DNA of 64,000 bases, taken from the NCBI RefSeq assembly GCF_040026395.1, contig NZ_CP157278.1, forward strand, positions 2,852,001 to 2,916,000. The letters run 5' to 3'. The notes under the pieces are model-generated. The model was not told where the DNA came from. It saw only the letters and a list, made by a program, of their open reading frames with translations, and ran no database searches. The first letter of the stretch is position 1; each line of letters starts with the position of its first letter. A program made the translations under genes and the position numbers. This document shows positions 46,215 to 55,602 of this stretch, in pieces. The stretch comes from Pedobacter lusitanus. Its GTDB lineage: Bacteria > Bacteroidota > Bacteroidia > Sphingobacteriales > Sphingobacteriaceae.

Positions 46215-46661
46215 TTACAATTTTACTATTGAGCCTCCAACAGCCTCAATAGCTTTCTGTGCAGTTGCAGAAAAAGCATGTGCTTTAACTTCGATTTTAG
46301 TTTTTACTTCACCACGACCAAGGATCTTAACAAGATCATTTTTGTGTGCTAAACCATGATCTTGCAAAGTAGCGAAATCAATAGTAGTCAAGCTGAATTT
46401 CTCAGCTAAACCTTGTAAAACGTCTAAGTTAACGCCTACATATTCAACACGGTTAATTGGCTTGAAACCAACCTTTGGTACACGACGTTGTAATGGCATC
46501 TGACCACCTTCAAAACCGATTTTAGTCTTATGACCAGAACGGGATCCAGCACCTTTATGACCACGGGTGGAAGTACCACCACGACCAGAACCAGTACCAC
46601 GACCAATTCTCTTGCTATTCTTAGTAGAACCTACTGCAGGTTTTAAATTACTTAAGTTCAT
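46215..46661 (-). CDS. rplO: 50S ribosomal protein L15 (uL15)
   Basis: uL15 is a 148-residue late-assembly protein from ATG 46661, opening [22 protein letters not shown] followed by the glycine/arginine-rich extension [20 protein letters not shown] that threads into 23S rRNA. The frame extends upstream to 46694, but the added residues are not family-like. A 107-bp spacer with a 15-bp stem-loop separates it from rpmD. Confidence 0.96.
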   Translation of the reverse strand: MNLSNLKPAVGSTKNSKRIGRGTGSGRGGTSTRGHKGAGSRSGHKTKIGFEGGQMPLQRRVPKVGFKPINRVEYVGVNLDVLQGLAEKFSLTTIDFATLQDHGLAHKNDLVKILGRGEVKTKIEVKAHAFSATAQKAIEAVGGSIVKL

Positions 46662-46723
46662 TTTGAAACTTATTGTGCTGCCCTTCGCTTTCACTAATCA
46701 GGGCAACGGTTAAACATATACAA

Positions 46724-46761
46724 AGGTTGCAAATTAGTAATAATAAACTAATTTACAACCT
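46724..46761 (-). repeat. Intercistronic stem-loop between rpmD and rplO
   Basis: Arms AGGTTGCAAATTAGT and ACTAATTTACAACCT pair over 15 bp with one mismatch and an 8-nt loop. On the minus strand it follows the rpmD stop by 8 nt and precedes rplO by about 60 nt. Only TTTGT follows, so it is not a clean terminator. Confidence 0.75.
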
Positions 46762-46768
46762 CTGCGAA

Positions 46769-46948
46769 TTATATACTTTCGATAGCTACTAAGTGATTCA
46801 CTTTTCTCACCATCCCAATGATAGCAGCGTTAGCCTCAACTTCAACAGACTGGTTCATTTTAGTTAAACCTAATGCCTGCATAGTTCTTTTTTGACGTTC
46901 GCTTCTGTCAATGATACTTTTTACCTGGGTTATTTTGATCTTAGCCAT
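46769..46948 (-). CDS. rpmD: 50S ribosomal protein L30 (uL30)
   Basis: A 59-codon gene with ATG at 46948 and TAA at 46769 fills the gap between rpsE and rplO. The peptide begins MAKIKITQVKSIIDRSERQK and contains TMQALGLTKMNQSVEV and GMVRKVNHLV, the normal short bacterial L30. It starts 4 nt after the rpsE stop codon, so translation is probably coupled. Confidence 0.97.
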   Translation of the reverse strand: MAKIKITQVKSIIDRSERQKRTMQALGLTKMNQSVEVEANAAIIGMVRKVNHLVAIESI

Positions 46949-46952
46949 GTTC

Positions 46953-47471
46953 TTATCCGTTAAAAACTTTGTTTAAATCAACACCACGTTGTTGTGCGAT
47001 GGTATAAGCATCACGCATTTTTGTTAAAGCATCTACTGTTGCTTTTACCACGTTGTGAGGATTTGATGAACCTTTTGATTTTGCTAATACGTTGTGTACA
47101 CCAGCACTCTCTAATACAGCACGCATTGCACCACCCGCGATAACTCCGGTACCAATTGCAGCTGGTTTGATTAATACAAAACCACCTGAAAATTTACCGA
47201 TTTGTTCGTGAGGAACAGTACCGTTTAATAAAGGAACTTTTACCAAGTTCTTTTTAGCATCATCGATACCTTTAGCGATAGCTTCAGTTACCTCTTTTGC
47301 TTTACCTAAACCATAACCTACGATTCCGTTTTCATCTCCAACAACTACGATAGCTGAGAAACTGAAAGTACGTCCACCTTTGGTTACTTTGGCAACACGC
47401 TGTATACTAACTAAACGGTCTTTTAATTCGACCTCGCTAGTCTTAACTCTTTTTATATTGATAGTTGACAT
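46953..47471 (-). CDS. rpsE: 30S ribosomal protein S5 (uS5)
   Basis: uS5 sits at the mRNA entry and helps decoding accuracy. The 172-residue protein has the N-terminal double-stranded RNA-binding fold ([27 protein letters not shown]) and the C-terminal domain with [26 protein letters not shown]. Order and spacing (19 bp after rplR) are normal for the spc operon. Confidence 0.97.
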   Translation of the reverse strand: MSTINIKRVKTSEVELKDRLVSIQRVAKVTKGGRTFSFSAIVVVGDENGIVGYGLGKAKEVTEAIAKGIDDAKKNLVKVPLLNGTVPHEQIGKFSGGFVLIKPAAIGTGVIAGGAMRAVLESAGVHNVLAKSKGSSNPHNVVKATVDALTKMRDAYTIAQQRGVDLNKVFNG

Positions 47472-47489
47472 TCTTATCCTATTTTCAGA

Positions 47490-47843
47490 TTAAAATACTA
47501 AACCAGCTTCACGGGCACCTTCTGCCAACGATTTTACGCGACCATGGTATAAATAGCCATTTCTATCGAAAACAACTTCTTTAATGCCAGCTGCGATTGC
47601 TTTTTCAGCTACTAATTTACCTACAGCTACAGATTGCTCTGATTTATTTCCATTACCAGAAAAGTCTTTTGATAATGATGATGCTGATACGATTGTGCTT
47701 CCAGTTACGTCGTTAATGATTTGAGCATAAATTCCTTTATTGCTTCTATAAACTGATAAACGTGGACGGCTTTCAGAACCGGTAAGTCTTTTTCTGATTC
47801 CTTTTTTTATACGATCTCTACGAGATAATTTTTTCCCTGCCAT
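47490..47843 (-). CDS. rplR: 50S ribosomal protein L18 (uL18)
   Basis: uL18 binds 5S rRNA in the central protuberance. The 117-residue protein opens with a basic tail ([18 protein letters not shown]) followed by [20 protein letters not shown] and ends [26 protein letters not shown], the typical L18 signature. It starts 5 nt after rplF. Confidence 0.97.
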   Translation of the reverse strand: MAGKKLSRRDRIKKGIRKRLTGSESRPRLSVYRSNKGIYAQIINDVTGSTIVSASSLSKDFSGNGNKSEQSVAVGKLVAEKAIAAGIKEVVFDRNGYLYHGRVKSLAEGAREAGLVF

Positions 47844-47848
47844 GATGA

Positions 47849-48406
47849 TTATTTTTTAGAAGCTGATTTACCTGCTTTTCTTCTTAACACTTCGCCTACA
47901 AACTTGATACCTTTACCTTTATATGGCTCTGGTGCACGTAACGAGCGTATTTTCGCTGCTACTTGTCCAATCAGTTGTTTGTCAATACTTTCTAAAATGA
48001 TTTTAGGAGTCTGACCTTTTTCTGAAGTAGTAGTCACTTTAATCTCTTCCGGTAACTGGAAAACATAGTGGTGAGAGAAACCCAAAACAAGATCAAGTGT
48101 ATTACCTGTATTAGTTGCGCGGTAACCCACACCTACTAATTCCTGTTGGATTTTGTAACCTTCTGTTACACCAATAACCATATTGTTTAACAATGAACGG
48201 TATAAACCGTGCAATGCTTTATGTCTTTTTTGTTCAGTTGGACGTGCTACTGTAAGTACACCATCTTCCTGAGAAACAGTGATGTCTGCATCAACTGCTT
48301 GTTGTAATTCACCTTTTGGTCCTTTTACAGTTACTAAATTGTTCTTATCAACTGTAATTGTAACTCCAGCAGGTACATTAATTGGGGCTTTTCCTATTCT
48401 TGACAT
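47849..48406 (-). CDS. rplF: 50S ribosomal protein L6 (uL6)
   Basis: uL6 lies near the factor-binding site. The 185-residue protein has the two repeated domains of L6 and the conserved C-terminal [29 protein letters not shown] region. A strong Shine-Dalgarno sequence (AAGGAGG) precedes its ATG, unusual in Bacteroidota, where most ribosomal genes lack one. Confidence 0.97.
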   Translation of the reverse strand: MSRIGKAPINVPAGVTITVDKNNLVTVKGPKGELQQAVDADITVSQEDGVLTVARPTEQKRHKALHGLYRSLLNNMVIGVTEGYKIQQELVGVGYRATNTGNTLDLVLGFSHHYVFQLPEEIKVTTTSEKGQTPKIILESIDKQLIGQVAAKIRSLRAPEPYKGKGIKFVGEVLRRKAGKSASKK

Positions 48407-48424
48407 TTTGCTATCCTCCTTTAA

Positions 48425-48823
48425 TTAATAAACGTGACACAAAACTTCGCCACCAATGTTTAGTCTGGCTGCTTCTTTATCTGTCATAACTCCTTTAGAA
48501 GTTGACAGGATAGCGATACCTAAACCGTTCAATACTCTTGGCATATTATCAACGCCTGCATACTGCCTTAAACCTGGCTTACTGATACGCATTAAAGTGC
48601 GGATAGCAGGTATTTTAGTGATCGGATTATATTTCAAAGCGATTTTAATCGTTCCCTGAACTGTTGTTTCCTCAAACTTGTAGTTGGCAATGTAACCTTT
48701 GTCAAAAAGTACTTTAGTAATTTCCTTTTTAAGATTTGATGCAGGAATTTCTACAATTCTGTGATTTGCCTTAATGGCATTTCTTACTCTTGTAAGATAA
48801 TCTGCTATTGGATCTGTATTCAT
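48425..48823 (-). CDS. rpsH: 30S ribosomal protein S8 (uS8)
   Basis: uS8 binds the central domain of 16S rRNA and in enteric bacteria represses the spc operon by binding the rplE leader. The 132-residue protein opens TDPIADYLTRVRNAIKANH and ends with STSKGVMTDKEAARLNIGGEVLCHVY, both conserved. An unusually long 134-bp spacer with two hairpins precedes it, so autoregulation could act here instead. Confidence 0.97.
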   Translation of the reverse strand: MNTDPIADYLTRVRNAIKANHRIVEIPASNLKKEITKVLFDKGYIANYKFEETTVQGTIKIALKYNPITKIPAIRTLMRISKPGLRQYAGVDNMPRVLNGLGIAILSTSKGVMTDKEAARLNIGGEVLCHVY

Positions 48824-48852
48824 CTTTGTTGATTTGTGATAGTGGTTTCCTT

Positions 48853-48948
48853 TCCGAACTATTCGGAGCGACCTTCCATCGGTTAATTTTTCTATTTAAA
48901 CGTATAACGTTAGAAGTTAAACGCATGATGCGTAAAACTTTCTAACGT
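48853..48948 (-). repeat. Two intercistronic hairpins between rpsN and rpsH
   Basis: The large hairpin (48907-48948) pairs ACGTTAGAAGTTAAACGCAT with a partner that differs by one bulged A and one mismatched pair, closed by a single-base loop. A smaller hairpin at 48853-48867 pairs TCCGAA with TTCGGA. Neither is followed by a T-run on the minus strand, so termination is unlikely; a ribosomal-protein binding site or processing signal is possible. Confidence 0.75.
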
Positions 48949-48957
48949 AAAACGATT

Positions 48958-49227
48958 TTACCAGCTTGCTTTGGTAACTCCAGGAATTTTTCCTGCTAAT
49001 GCCATATCACGGAATGTAACCCTTGATATACCGAAAGTACGCATGTAACCACGTGGACGGCCAGTTAATTTACAACGGTTGTGTAAACGTACTGGTGATG
49101 AGTTTTTTGGTAACTTATCTAATCCTTCGAAATCACCTGCAGCTTTTAATTCTGCACGTTTGTCTGCATACTTAGCTACCAATCTCTGGCGCTTAATTTC
49201 GCGAGCTTTTACACCTTCTTTTGCCAT
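48958..49227 (-). CDS. rpsN: 30S ribosomal protein S14 (uS14), zinc-free form
   Basis: uS14 is in the 30S head. The 89-residue protein is the longer form without the CxxC zinc motif (a single cysteine in [17 protein letters not shown]). The conserved [25 protein letters not shown] end is complete. The start overlaps the rplE stop by one base (TAATG), giving translational coupling. Confidence 0.97.
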   Translation of the reverse strand: MAKEGVKAREIKRQRLVAKYADKRAELKAAGDFEGLDKLPKNSSPVRLHNRCKLTGRPRGYMRTFGISRVTFRDMALAGKIPGVTKASW

Positions 49228-49799
49228 TATTGATCTGTATTAAGAGTTTGGTTTTTAAACGGTAATCCAAATTGCTTTAAAAGTTCCATTGCTTCAACAT
49301 CAGTTGTTGCAGATGTTACAAAGGTAATATCCATACCTAAAATCTTACTGATTTTATCAATGTTGATCTCAGGGAAGATGATTTGTTCAGTAATACCTAA
49401 TGTGTAGTTACCTTTTCCATCAAATCCTTTGTCGTTAATACCTTTGAAGTCACGGATACGTGGCAAAGCTACGGAAATTAAACGATCTAAAAACTCAAAC
49501 ATGTTGTTATCACGTAAAGTTACACGTACACCTACCGGCATACCTTTACGTAATTTGAAGTTTGAGATATCTTTTTTAGATTTCGCACCTACTGCCTGCT
49601 GACCAGTGATTGTAGACATCTCTAAAATAGAGCTATCCATAATCTTCTTATCAGTTACAGAGAAACGACCAACACCTTGGTTGACAGATATCTTAGTTAA
49701 CTTAGGAACCTGCATTACGCTTTTGTAATTGAACTTCTCTTTAAGAGCAGTTACAATTTCCTCTTTGTATTTAGTCTTTAATCTTGGTATGTAAGTCAT
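49227..49799 (-). CDS. rplE: 50S ribosomal protein L5 (uL5)
   Basis: uL5 binds 5S rRNA and contacts P-site tRNA. The 190-residue protein opens [25 protein letters not shown] and contains [22 protein letters not shown] and [15 protein letters not shown], all conserved. It overlaps rplX by one base upstream and rpsN by one base downstream, so this is a tightly coupled stretch. Confidence 0.97.
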   Translation of the reverse strand: MTYIPRLKTKYKEEIVTALKEKFNYKSVMQVPKLTKISVNQGVGRFSVTDKKIMDSSILEMSTITGQQAVGAKSKKDISNFKLRKGMPVGVRVTLRDNNMFEFLDRLISVALPRIRDFKGINDKGFDGKGNYTLGITEQIIFPEINIDKISKILGMDITFVTSATTDVEAMELLKQFGLPFKNQTLNTDQ

Positions 49800-50140
49800 T
49801 ATTTGATCTCCTCTCCTGATTTTTTAGATACCCTAACTAATTTCCCATCAGCATTAAGCTTTCTGCCAACACGCGTAGTTTTTCCTGATTTAGGATCAAT
49901 TAACGCAACGTTAGAAATATGAAGAGCAGCTTCTTTTTTAATGATACCTCCGTTTGGAGTAGCAGCATTTGGTTTTGTATGTTTAGATACAAGGTTTACA
50001 CCTTCTACCAGTACTCTGCTTTTAGTAATTAATACAGAAAGTACTTTACCTTCCTGGCCTCTTGAATCACCAGCGATAACCTTTACTAAATCTCCTTTAC
50101 GGATTTTAATTTTTGGCTGAACAGTTACTTTATTTTTCAT
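49799..50140 (-). CDS. rplX: 50S ribosomal protein L24 (uL24)
   Basis: uL24 initiates 50S assembly near the exit tunnel. The 113-residue protein has the KOW motif [23 protein letters not shown] and ends in a basic tail ([12 protein letters not shown]). A GGAGG ribosome-binding site sits inside the last codons of rplN, and rplE follows with a one-base overlap. Confidence 0.97.
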   Translation of the reverse strand: MKNKVTVQPKIKIRKGDLVKVIAGDSRGQEGKVLSVLITKSRVLVEGVNLVSKHTKPNAATPNGGIIKKEAALHISNVALIDPKSGKTTRVGRKLNADGKLVRVSKKSGEEIK

Positions 50141-50141
50141 T

Positions 50142-50510
50142 TTATAATACCTCCGGTGCTAATGATACAATTTTCATGAATTGTTTCTCACGCAGTTCTC
50201 TCGCTACCGGGCCAAAAATACGTGTTCCACGCGGCTCATCTTGTGCATTTAATAAGACTGCTGCATTATCGTCGAAACGGATGTAAGAACCATCTTTACG
50301 TCTGATCTCTTTCTTTGTTCTTACAACAACTGCTTTAGAAACGGTTCCTTTTTTAATGTTACCTGAAGGCAATGCACTTTTAACGGTAACAACGATTTTG
50401 TCACCAATAGAAGCGTATCTCTTTCCGGTTCCACCAAGTACACGGATAACCAATACTTGTTTTGCGCCGCTATTGTCGGCTACGTTTAATCTTGATTCCT
50501 GTTGTACCAT
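50142..50510 (-). CDS. rplN: 50S ribosomal protein L14 (uL14)
   Basis: uL14 contributes to bridge B8. The 122-residue protein opens [24 protein letters not shown], contains [20 protein letters not shown] and [17 protein letters not shown], and ends [12 protein letters not shown], all invariant. It starts 1 nt after the rpsQ stop codon. Confidence 0.97.
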   Translation of the reverse strand: MVQQESRLNVADNSGAKQVLVIRVLGGTGKRYASIGDKIVVTVKSALPSGNIKKGTVSKAVVVRTKKEIRRKDGSYIRFDDNAAVLLNAQDEPRGTRIFGPVARELREKQFMKIVSLAPEVL

Positions 50511-50511
50511 G

Positions 50512-50766
50512 TTATTTAGCCCTTTCTAAAATTTCCACTAATCTCCAGTTCTTGTTTTTACTCAGCGGACGAGTCTCCATGATAAGTACTGTATCACCAA
50601 TACCACAATCGTTTTTCTCGTCATGAGCCATAAATTTGGTAGTTTTCTTAACAAACTTACCATAGATCGGGTGCTTCACTTTACGTTCTACCGCTACAAC
50701 AACAGATTTATCCATTTTGTTGCTTACCACCAACCCGGTTCTTGTTTTTCTTAATTGTCTTTCCAT
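50512..50766 (-). CDS. rpsQ: 30S ribosomal protein S17 (uS17)
   Basis: uS17 is an OB-fold protein that binds early to 16S rRNA. From ATG 50766 it has 84 residues, opening [24 protein letters not shown] and continuing [20 protein letters not shown]. The longer frame to 50793 overlaps the end of rpmC and adds no conserved residues. Confidence 0.96.
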   Translation of the reverse strand: MERQLRKTRTGLVVSNKMDKSVVVAVERKVKHPIYGKFVKKTTKFMAHDEKNDCGIGDTVLIMETRPLSKNKNWRLVEILERAK

Positions 50767-50779
50767 TTCGACTCTAAAG

Positions 50780-50989
50780 TTATTTAGTTTCACTAGCTGA
50801 CTGTGCTTTACGCTTAGTCATTTCAGTATTTAATCGGGCGATGTCTTTTCTTACCTTAGTAATGCGGGTAGGATTCTCTATAGCCGAAATTGTATGTGCA
50901 AATTTTAACTTAACTAAGTTTTCTTTCTCTTCTGCAATCCTGACTACTAGTTCTTCTGTTGAAAGCCCTGTGATTTCTGAGTTCTTCAT
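50780..50989 (-). CDS. rpmC: 50S ribosomal protein L29 (uL29)
   Basis: uL29 borders the exit tunnel and is a docking site for trigger factor and SRP. The 69-residue two-helix protein opens [32 protein letters not shown] and contains [24 protein letters not shown] 75-bp spacer with a weak GGGTC/GACCC pairing separates it from rplP. Confidence 0.96.
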   Translation of the reverse strand: MKNSEITGLSTEELVVRIAEEKENLVKLKFAHTISAIENPTRITKVRKDIARLNTEMTKRKAQSASETK

Positions 50990-51064
50990 TTTATTAATTT
51001 TTATGTTCTGGGTCTAGCGGTTATAATAACAAGTTACTTACAACATTGACCCCAAAACTTTTTT

Positions 51065-51487
51065 CTATGCTTCTACGTAATCTCTACGTACTACAAATTT
51101 TGTTTGGATAGGTAATTTTTGAGCAGCTAATCTCATTGCTTCTTTAGCAACTTCTAGAGGTACACCTTCAGCTTCAAAAATGATGCGTCCTGGTCTAACA
51201 ACAGCTACCCAGTACTCTGGAGCACCTTTACCTTTACCCATACGTACTTCAGCTGGTTTCTTAGTTACCGGTTTGTCCGGGAAAATTCTAATCCACACTT
51301 GGCCTTCACGTTTCATGAAACGAGTTACCGCAATACGGGCTGCCTCTATCTGACGACTTGTAATCCAGGTCGCCTCTAAAGATTTAATCCCGAAAGACCC
51401 GAATGATAATTCAGCTCCACGTGTAGCTAAACCTTTCATTCTGCCCTTTTGCATCTTTCTGAACTTCGTTCTTTTTGGCTGTAACAT
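51065..51487 (-). CDS. rplP: 50S ribosomal protein L16 (uL16)
   Basis: uL16 helps shape the peptidyl-transferase and A-site tRNA channel. The 140-residue protein opens [24 protein letters not shown] and contains [31 protein letters not shown], the typical glycine/lysine loop of the family. Spacing to rpsC is 38 bp. Confidence 0.97.
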   Translation of the reverse strand: MLQPKRTKFRKMQKGRMKGLATRGAELSFGSFGIKSLEATWITSRQIEAARIAVTRFMKREGQVWIRIFPDKPVTKKPAEVRMGKGKGAPEYWVAVVRPGRIIFEAEGVPLEVAKEAMRLAAQKLPIQTKFVVRRDYVEA

Positions 51488-51525
51488 TTTATCTTAATAT
51501 TATCGTAAAACGATCTGTTAACTAA

Positions 51526-52386
51526 TTATTTACGAGGACCTCTGTTAGGAGTGTTTCCGCCTCTATTATCTCTACCTGGACCGCCTTGACCTGGACCACC
51601 CTGACCTGGACCTCTTCCACGACCACCTTTGTTGTCGTTTCTTCTGTCACCACCGCCACGGTTATCTCTGTCTCTGCCACCTGCACCAAAAGCACCTTCA
51701 GGTCTGCCACCTTTACCAGGAGCGTTACTTACTGCACCAATGTTTGGAGAAAGATCACGTTTACCATAAACTTCGCCTTTACAGATCCATACTTTAACAC
51801 CAATCTTACCATAGGTAGTTAATGCCTCAGCTAATGCATAGTCAATATCAGCACGGAAAGTATGCAAAGGAATTCTTCCTTCTTTATACTGCTCGTTACG
51901 AGCCATCTCTGCTCCACCTAAACGACCTGAAGTCATTATCTTGATACCTTCAGCTCCCATACGCATTGTTGATGCGATAGTTGACTTCATGGCTCTACGG
52001 AAAGAGATCCTTGCTTCTAATTGTTTTGCTACACCTTCTGCTACCAGTTGTGCATCAAGCTCAGGACGTTTGATCTCAAAGATGTTAATTTGAATTTCCT
52101 TTTTAGTCAGTTTCTTTAACTCTTCTTTGATTTTATCAACCTCAGCTCCTGCTTTACCGATTACGATACCGGGACGTGCAGTGTGGATAGTTACAGTGAT
52201 ACGTTTTAACGTACGTTCGATAACTACTTTAGCTACTCCTCCTTTTGCGATACGCACAGAAAGGTATTTTCTTATTTTTTCGTCCTCAACTAATTTGTCA
52301 GCATAGTTGTTGCCACCGAACCAGTTAGAATCCCAACCTCTGATGATTCCTAACCTGTTTCCTATTGGATGTGCTTTTTGTCCCAT
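51526..52386 (-). CDS. rpsC: 30S ribosomal protein S3 (uS3) with Gly/Arg-rich tail
   Basis: uS3 lines the mRNA entry channel. The core (about 1-215) shows the KH domain ([37 protein letters not shown]) and the C-terminal domain up to YGKRDLSPN. The 286-residue protein then has about 65 extra residues made of G, R, N, D, P and Q (for example [20 protein letters not shown]), far beyond the usual length. The tail resembles eukaryotic RGG regions and the tail of the DEAD-box helicase in this window. Confidence 0.97.
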   Translation of the reverse strand: MGQKAHPIGNRLGIIRGWDSNWFGGNNYADKLVEDEKIRKYLSVRIAKGGVAKVVIERTLKRITVTIHTARPGIVIGKAGAEVDKIKEELKKLTKKEIQINIFEIKRPELDAQLVAEGVAKQLEARISFRRAMKSTIASTMRMGAEGIKIMTSGRLGGAEMARNEQYKEGRIPLHTFRADIDYALAEALTTYGKIGVKVWICKGEVYGKRDLSPNIGAVSNAPGKGGRPEGAFGAGGRDRDNRGGGDRRNDNKGGRGRGPGQGGPGQGGPGRDNRGGNTPNRGPRK

Positions 52387-52391
52387 TTCTA

Positions 52392-52754
52392 CTAATTAGT
52401 TTGAGTTTCAACGTTTTTACTATCTACTATCAAAGTTACATGGTTAGAACGCTTACGTATTCTGTAACCACGACCTTGAGGTGCTGGTCTCAGTCTTTTC
52501 AACTGACGGCCGCCACCAACCATTATAGTTTTCACATATAATTGGTTTTCTTCAGGGCGAGAACCTTCATTTTTAGTTTCCCAGTTTTTGATTGCTGATA
52601 ACAAAAGTTTTTCAACTCTTATTGCTGCATCTTTATTGGTGAATTTTAAAATATGTAATGCTTTCTCAACACGCTCACCTCTGATAAGATCTACAACCAA
52701 ACGCATCTTACGTGGTGAGGTTGGACAATTGTTTAATTTCGCTACTGCTTCCAT
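52392..52754 (-). CDS. rplV: 50S ribosomal protein L22 (uL22)
   Basis: uL22 extends a beta-hairpin into the exit tunnel. The 120-residue protein contains [28 protein letters not shown] and the hairpin region [31 protein letters not shown]. Sequence here is wild-type-like at the tunnel loop as far as can be judged. It is 5 bp from rpsC and 7 bp from rpsS. Confidence 0.97.
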   Translation of the reverse strand: MEAVAKLNNCPTSPRKMRLVVDLIRGERVEKALHILKFTNKDAAIRVEKLLLSAIKNWETKNEGSRPEENQLYVKTIMVGGGRQLKRLRPAPQGRGYRIRKRSNHVTLIVDSKNVETQTN

Positions 52755-52761
52755 CTCTTAA

Positions 52762-53028
52762 TTATTTTTTCTTTTCAGAGTGACCCCTAAATGTTCTGGT
52801 TGGAGCAAACTCTCCCAGCTTGTGACCAACCATGTTTTCTGTTACGTATACCGGTATAAATTTATTACCGTTATGCACTGCAAATGTATGACCCACGAAA
52901 TCTGGTGAGATCATTGATCTGCGAGACCAAGTTTTAATGACAGACTTTTTGCCTGAATCATTCATAGATACTACTTTCTTCTCTACGTTATGGTCAATAT
53001 AAGGTCCTTTTTTAATCGAACGAGCCAT
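52762..53028 (-). CDS. rpsS: 30S ribosomal protein S19 (uS19)
   Basis: uS19 is in the 30S head. The 88-residue protein opens [19 protein letters not shown] and contains [47 protein letters not shown], the full family signature. Its start codon shares one base with the rplB stop codon. Confidence 0.97.
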   Translation of the reverse strand: MARSIKKGPYIDHNVEKKVVSMNDSGKKSVIKTWSRRSMISPDFVGHTFAVHNGNKFIPVYVTENMVGHKLGEFAPTRTFRGHSEKKK

Positions 53029-53852
53029 TATTTCTTCCTTTTCTCTATGATGAAACGATTTGAGTATTTTTTAAGTTGACGGGTCTTGAAGCCTTTAGCA
53101 TACATGCCATTTCTTGATCTAGGCTGACCACCTGATGAACGACCTTCACCACCACCCATTGGGTGATCGACAGGGTTCATCGCAACCGGACGTGTTCTAG
53201 GACGACGTCCTAACCAACGTTTACGACCTGCTTTACCTAATACTTCATTTGCGTGATCTGAGTTTGAAACAGATCCGATTGTTGCTAAACAAGTAGTCAA
53301 GATTAATCTTGTCTCACCTGATGGCATTTTCAATGTCGCATATTTACCATCACGAGCAGCTAATTGTGCATAAGCACCAGCGCTACGAGCCAATTGAGCT
53401 CCACGACCTGGATGAATCTCCACGTTGTGTACAATTGATCCCAACGGGATATTTGATAATTTTAAAGCATTTCCGATTTCCGGAGTTGCAGTATCACCTG
53501 ATAATACTTTTTGCCCAACTTGTAAGCCTTCTGGTGAAATAATGTAACGTTTCTCACCATCAGCATAATGTAATAATGCGATACGCGCAGTACGGTTCGG
53601 ATCGTATTCAACAGTAGCAACTGTTGCAGGAATATCAAACTTATCACGTTTAAAATCAATTAAACGGTAAGATTTTTTGTGACCACCACCCATGTAGCGC
53701 ATAGTCATCTTTCCTGTATTGTTACGTCCTCCCGATTTCTTAGAAGAAACAACCAATGATTTTTCGGGCTTGGTTGCTGTAATCTCCGAAAAACTGGCCC
53801 CAACTCTAAAGCGGGTACCCGGAGTGACTGGTTTAAATTTTCTTAAGCCCAT
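53028..53852 (-). CDS. rplB: 50S ribosomal protein L2 (uL2)
   Basis: uL2 is essential for subunit joining and peptidyl-transferase activity. The 274-residue protein opens [18 protein letters not shown]. It contains [28 protein letters not shown], the [13 protein letters not shown] region ([20 protein letters not shown]) and the catalytic-neighbourhood histidine in [18 protein letters not shown]. It overlaps rpsS by one base and follows rplW by 23 bp. Confidence 0.98.
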   Translation of the reverse strand: MGLRKFKPVTPGTRFRVGASFSEITATKPEKSLVVSSKKSGGRNNTGKMTMRYMGGGHKKSYRLIDFKRDKFDIPATVATVEYDPNRTARIALLHYADGEKRYIISPEGLQVGQKVLSGDTATPEIGNALKLSNIPLGSIVHNVEIHPGRGAQLARSAGAYAQLAARDGKYATLKMPSGETRLILTTCLATIGSVSNSDHANEVLGKAGRKRWLGRRPRTRPVAMNPVDHPMGGGEGRSSGGQPRSRNGMYAKGFKTRQLKKYSNRFIIEKRKK

Positions 53853-53875
53853 AGTTATAAAATATTCAATTCTTA

Positions 53876-54166
53876 TTAAATGTTCGCGTAATAATCAATT
53901 GTTTCACCTGCTGCCAGAGTAACAATCGCTTTTTTGTATTTAGGGCTACGACCCGTAACTAAACCACCTTTTGTATTTCTTGATTTTAACTTTCCGTTTA
54001 CAACCATAGTATTGATTGCAAGGATGTTAACACCATACATTTTTTCGATAGCCTGTTTAATCTGCAATTTGTTTGCTTTGTGTTCAACCTGGAAAGTAAA
54101 GCGACTAGACTTTTCTGTAAGTGCAGATGCTTTTTCGGTTAGTATTGGTTTCTTTAAAAATTCCAT
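53876..54166 (-). CDS. rplW: 50S ribosomal protein L23 (uL23)
   Basis: uL23 is the exit-tunnel docking site for trigger factor. From ATG 54166 it has 96 residues, opening [19 protein letters not shown] and containing [24 protein letters not shown]. The longer frame to 54178 would overlap rplD and adds only four residues. Spacing to rplD is a single base. Confidence 0.96.
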   Translation of the reverse strand: MEFLKKPILTEKASALTEKSSRFTFQVEHKANKLQIKQAIEKMYGVNILAINTMVVNGKLKSRNTKGGLVTGRSPKYKKAIVTLAAGETIDYYANI

Positions 54167-54167
54167 A

Positions 54168-54797
54168 TTACTTGGCAAATGCCTCCCCCAATGTTTTAAC
54201 AGTGTTTGCAGTTAACAAAAGTTTACCACAGTTTAATACATCATATGTATTGATCTGATCTACAGTAATTACTTTTACTTTCTGAATGTTTCTGCTTGAT
54301 AAATAAATATTGTTATCCTGTACTGGTAAAACCAACAAAGTTTTTTCACCAGTTAAGCTTAAAGCATTAACTAACGATACGTAATTTTTAGTTTTGATTG
54401 AATCAAAAGTAAAATCTTCTAAAACAAGGATATTGTTATCCTGAGCTTTGTATGACAACGCAGATTTACGTGCCAGAGATTTTAATTTTTTGTTCAGTTT
54501 AAAACTGTAATCACGTGGTTGAGGACCGAATACACGACCACCACCATTGAACAATGGAGATTTGATACTACCCGCACGAGCACCACCAGTTCCTTTTTGT
54601 TTGTACAATTTACGTGTTGAACCAGCGATTTCATTACGTTGTTTAGACTTGTGAGTACCCTGACGTTGATTAGCCAAATACTGTTTAACATCTAAATAAA
54701 TTGCATGATCGCTAGGTGTTACACCAAATACCGACTCAGGAAGTTGCACCTTGGCACCTGTCTCTTTTCCTGAAATGTTTACTACATTTAATTCCAT
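54168..54797 (-). CDS. rplD: 50S ribosomal protein L4 (uL4)
   Basis: uL4 reaches into the exit tunnel and in enteric bacteria represses the S10 operon by acting on its leader. The 209-residue protein has the tunnel loop [43 protein letters not shown] and ends with [18 protein letters not shown]. With rplC carrying its own leader here, L4-type feedback would have to act on the rplC leader. Confidence 0.97.
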   Translation of the reverse strand: MELNVVNISGKETGAKVQLPESVFGVTPSDHAIYLDVKQYLANQRQGTHKSKQRNEIAGSTRKLYKQKGTGGARAGSIKSPLFNGGGRVFGPQPRDYSFKLNKKLKSLARKSALSYKAQDNNILVLEDFTFDSIKTKNYVSLVNALSLTGEKTLLVLPVQDNNIYLSSRNIQKVKVITVDQINTYDVLNCGKLLLTANTVKTLGEAFAK

Positions 54798-54801
54798 CTG
54801 C

Positions 54802-55419
54802 TTACTTGTCTAAGATTACGTAAGAACCTTTAGCTCCTGGAATGGAACCACTAACTACAACAAGATTTTGATCTGCATAAACTTTCAAAACCTGTAAGTT
54901 TTGAACCTTCACTCTATCTCCACCCATTCTACCTGCCATACGCATACCTTTAAATACACGTGCTGGATACGAAGCCGCACCCAATGAACCTGGCGCACGC
55001 ATTCTGTTATGCTGACCGTGAGTTTGTCCACCCACACCCGCAAATCCATGGCGTTTCACAACACCCTGAAAACCTTTACCTTTTGAAGTACCAACTACAT
55101 CAACATAATCGCCTTCAGCAAAAATGTTAACCGTTACAGTATCGCCTAAATTCAACGATTCCTCAAACGGTTCAAATTCTACCAACTTGCGTTTTGGAGT
55201 TGTGCTTGCTTTCGCAAAATGGCCTTTCAAAGGCTTGGTGGTGTTCTTTTCTTTAGCTTCATCGAAGCCTAACTGAACTGAAACGTAACCGTCTTTTTCT
55301 GCGGTCTTAACCTGTGTAACTACACAAGGCCCAGCTTCGATCACCGTACATGGAATGTTTTTTCCATCGGCGTCGAAAATGCTGGTCATTCCTACTTTTT
55401 TTCCAATAATACCTGACAT
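54802..55419 (-). CDS. rplC: 50S ribosomal protein L3 (uL3)
   Basis: uL3 nucleates 50S assembly. The 205-residue protein opens [32 protein letters not shown] and contains [48 protein letters not shown], which includes the glutamine methylation loop. It is the first gene of the second ribosomal transcript, with its own promoter and a structured leader of about 75 nt. Confidence 0.97.
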   Translation of the reverse strand: MSGIIGKKVGMTSIFDADGKNIPCTVIEAGPCVVTQVKTAEKDGYVSVQLGFDEAKEKNTTKPLKGHFAKASTTPKRKLVEFEPFEESLNLGDTVTVNIFAEGDYVDVVGTSKGKGFQGVVKRHGFAGVGGQTHGQHNRMRAPGSLGAASYPARVFKGMRMAGRMGGDRVKVQNLQVLKVYADQNLVVVSGSIPGAKGSYVILDK

Positions 55420-55492
55420 TTTCTTTTTTTAATTTAACACCCATCGAAGCAGTAGGGCTTCGTTCAAGGTGGATACACATCCCTATTAAGGG
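55420..55492 (-). ncRNA. Structured leader of the rplC operon
   Basis: The expected transcript starts near 55492. Three hairpins can form in order: CCCT-loop-AGGG at 55492-55481, GGAT-GTGT-ATCC just behind it (sharing the GGGAT bases, so the two are mutually exclusive), and a perfect 6-bp hairpin CGAAGC / GCTTCG at 55462-55445. The arrangement resembles an attenuator or ribosomal-protein autoregulatory leader. I do not recognise it as a known RNA class. Confidence 0.45.
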
Positions 55493-55496
55493 AGGG

Positions 55497-55526
55497 CAAA
55501 AATAAGAAATAAATCTTAATGATCAA
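55497..55526 (-). promoter_or_regulatory. Sigma-A type promoter of the rplC operon
   Basis: On the minus strand TTG (55526-55524) and TATTTTTG (55504-55497) are 19 nt apart, a strong Bacteroidota promoter match. It lets the S10-spc-alpha part be transcribed independently of rpsL-rpsG-fusA-rpsJ. Confidence 0.75.
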
Positions 55527-55602
55527 ATAGTTAGCGAATTTATTTTGCAAATAATTGCTAATATTTTTGAAGAGATCTGATAAAACGCAGTTAAGCGAGA
55601 TT

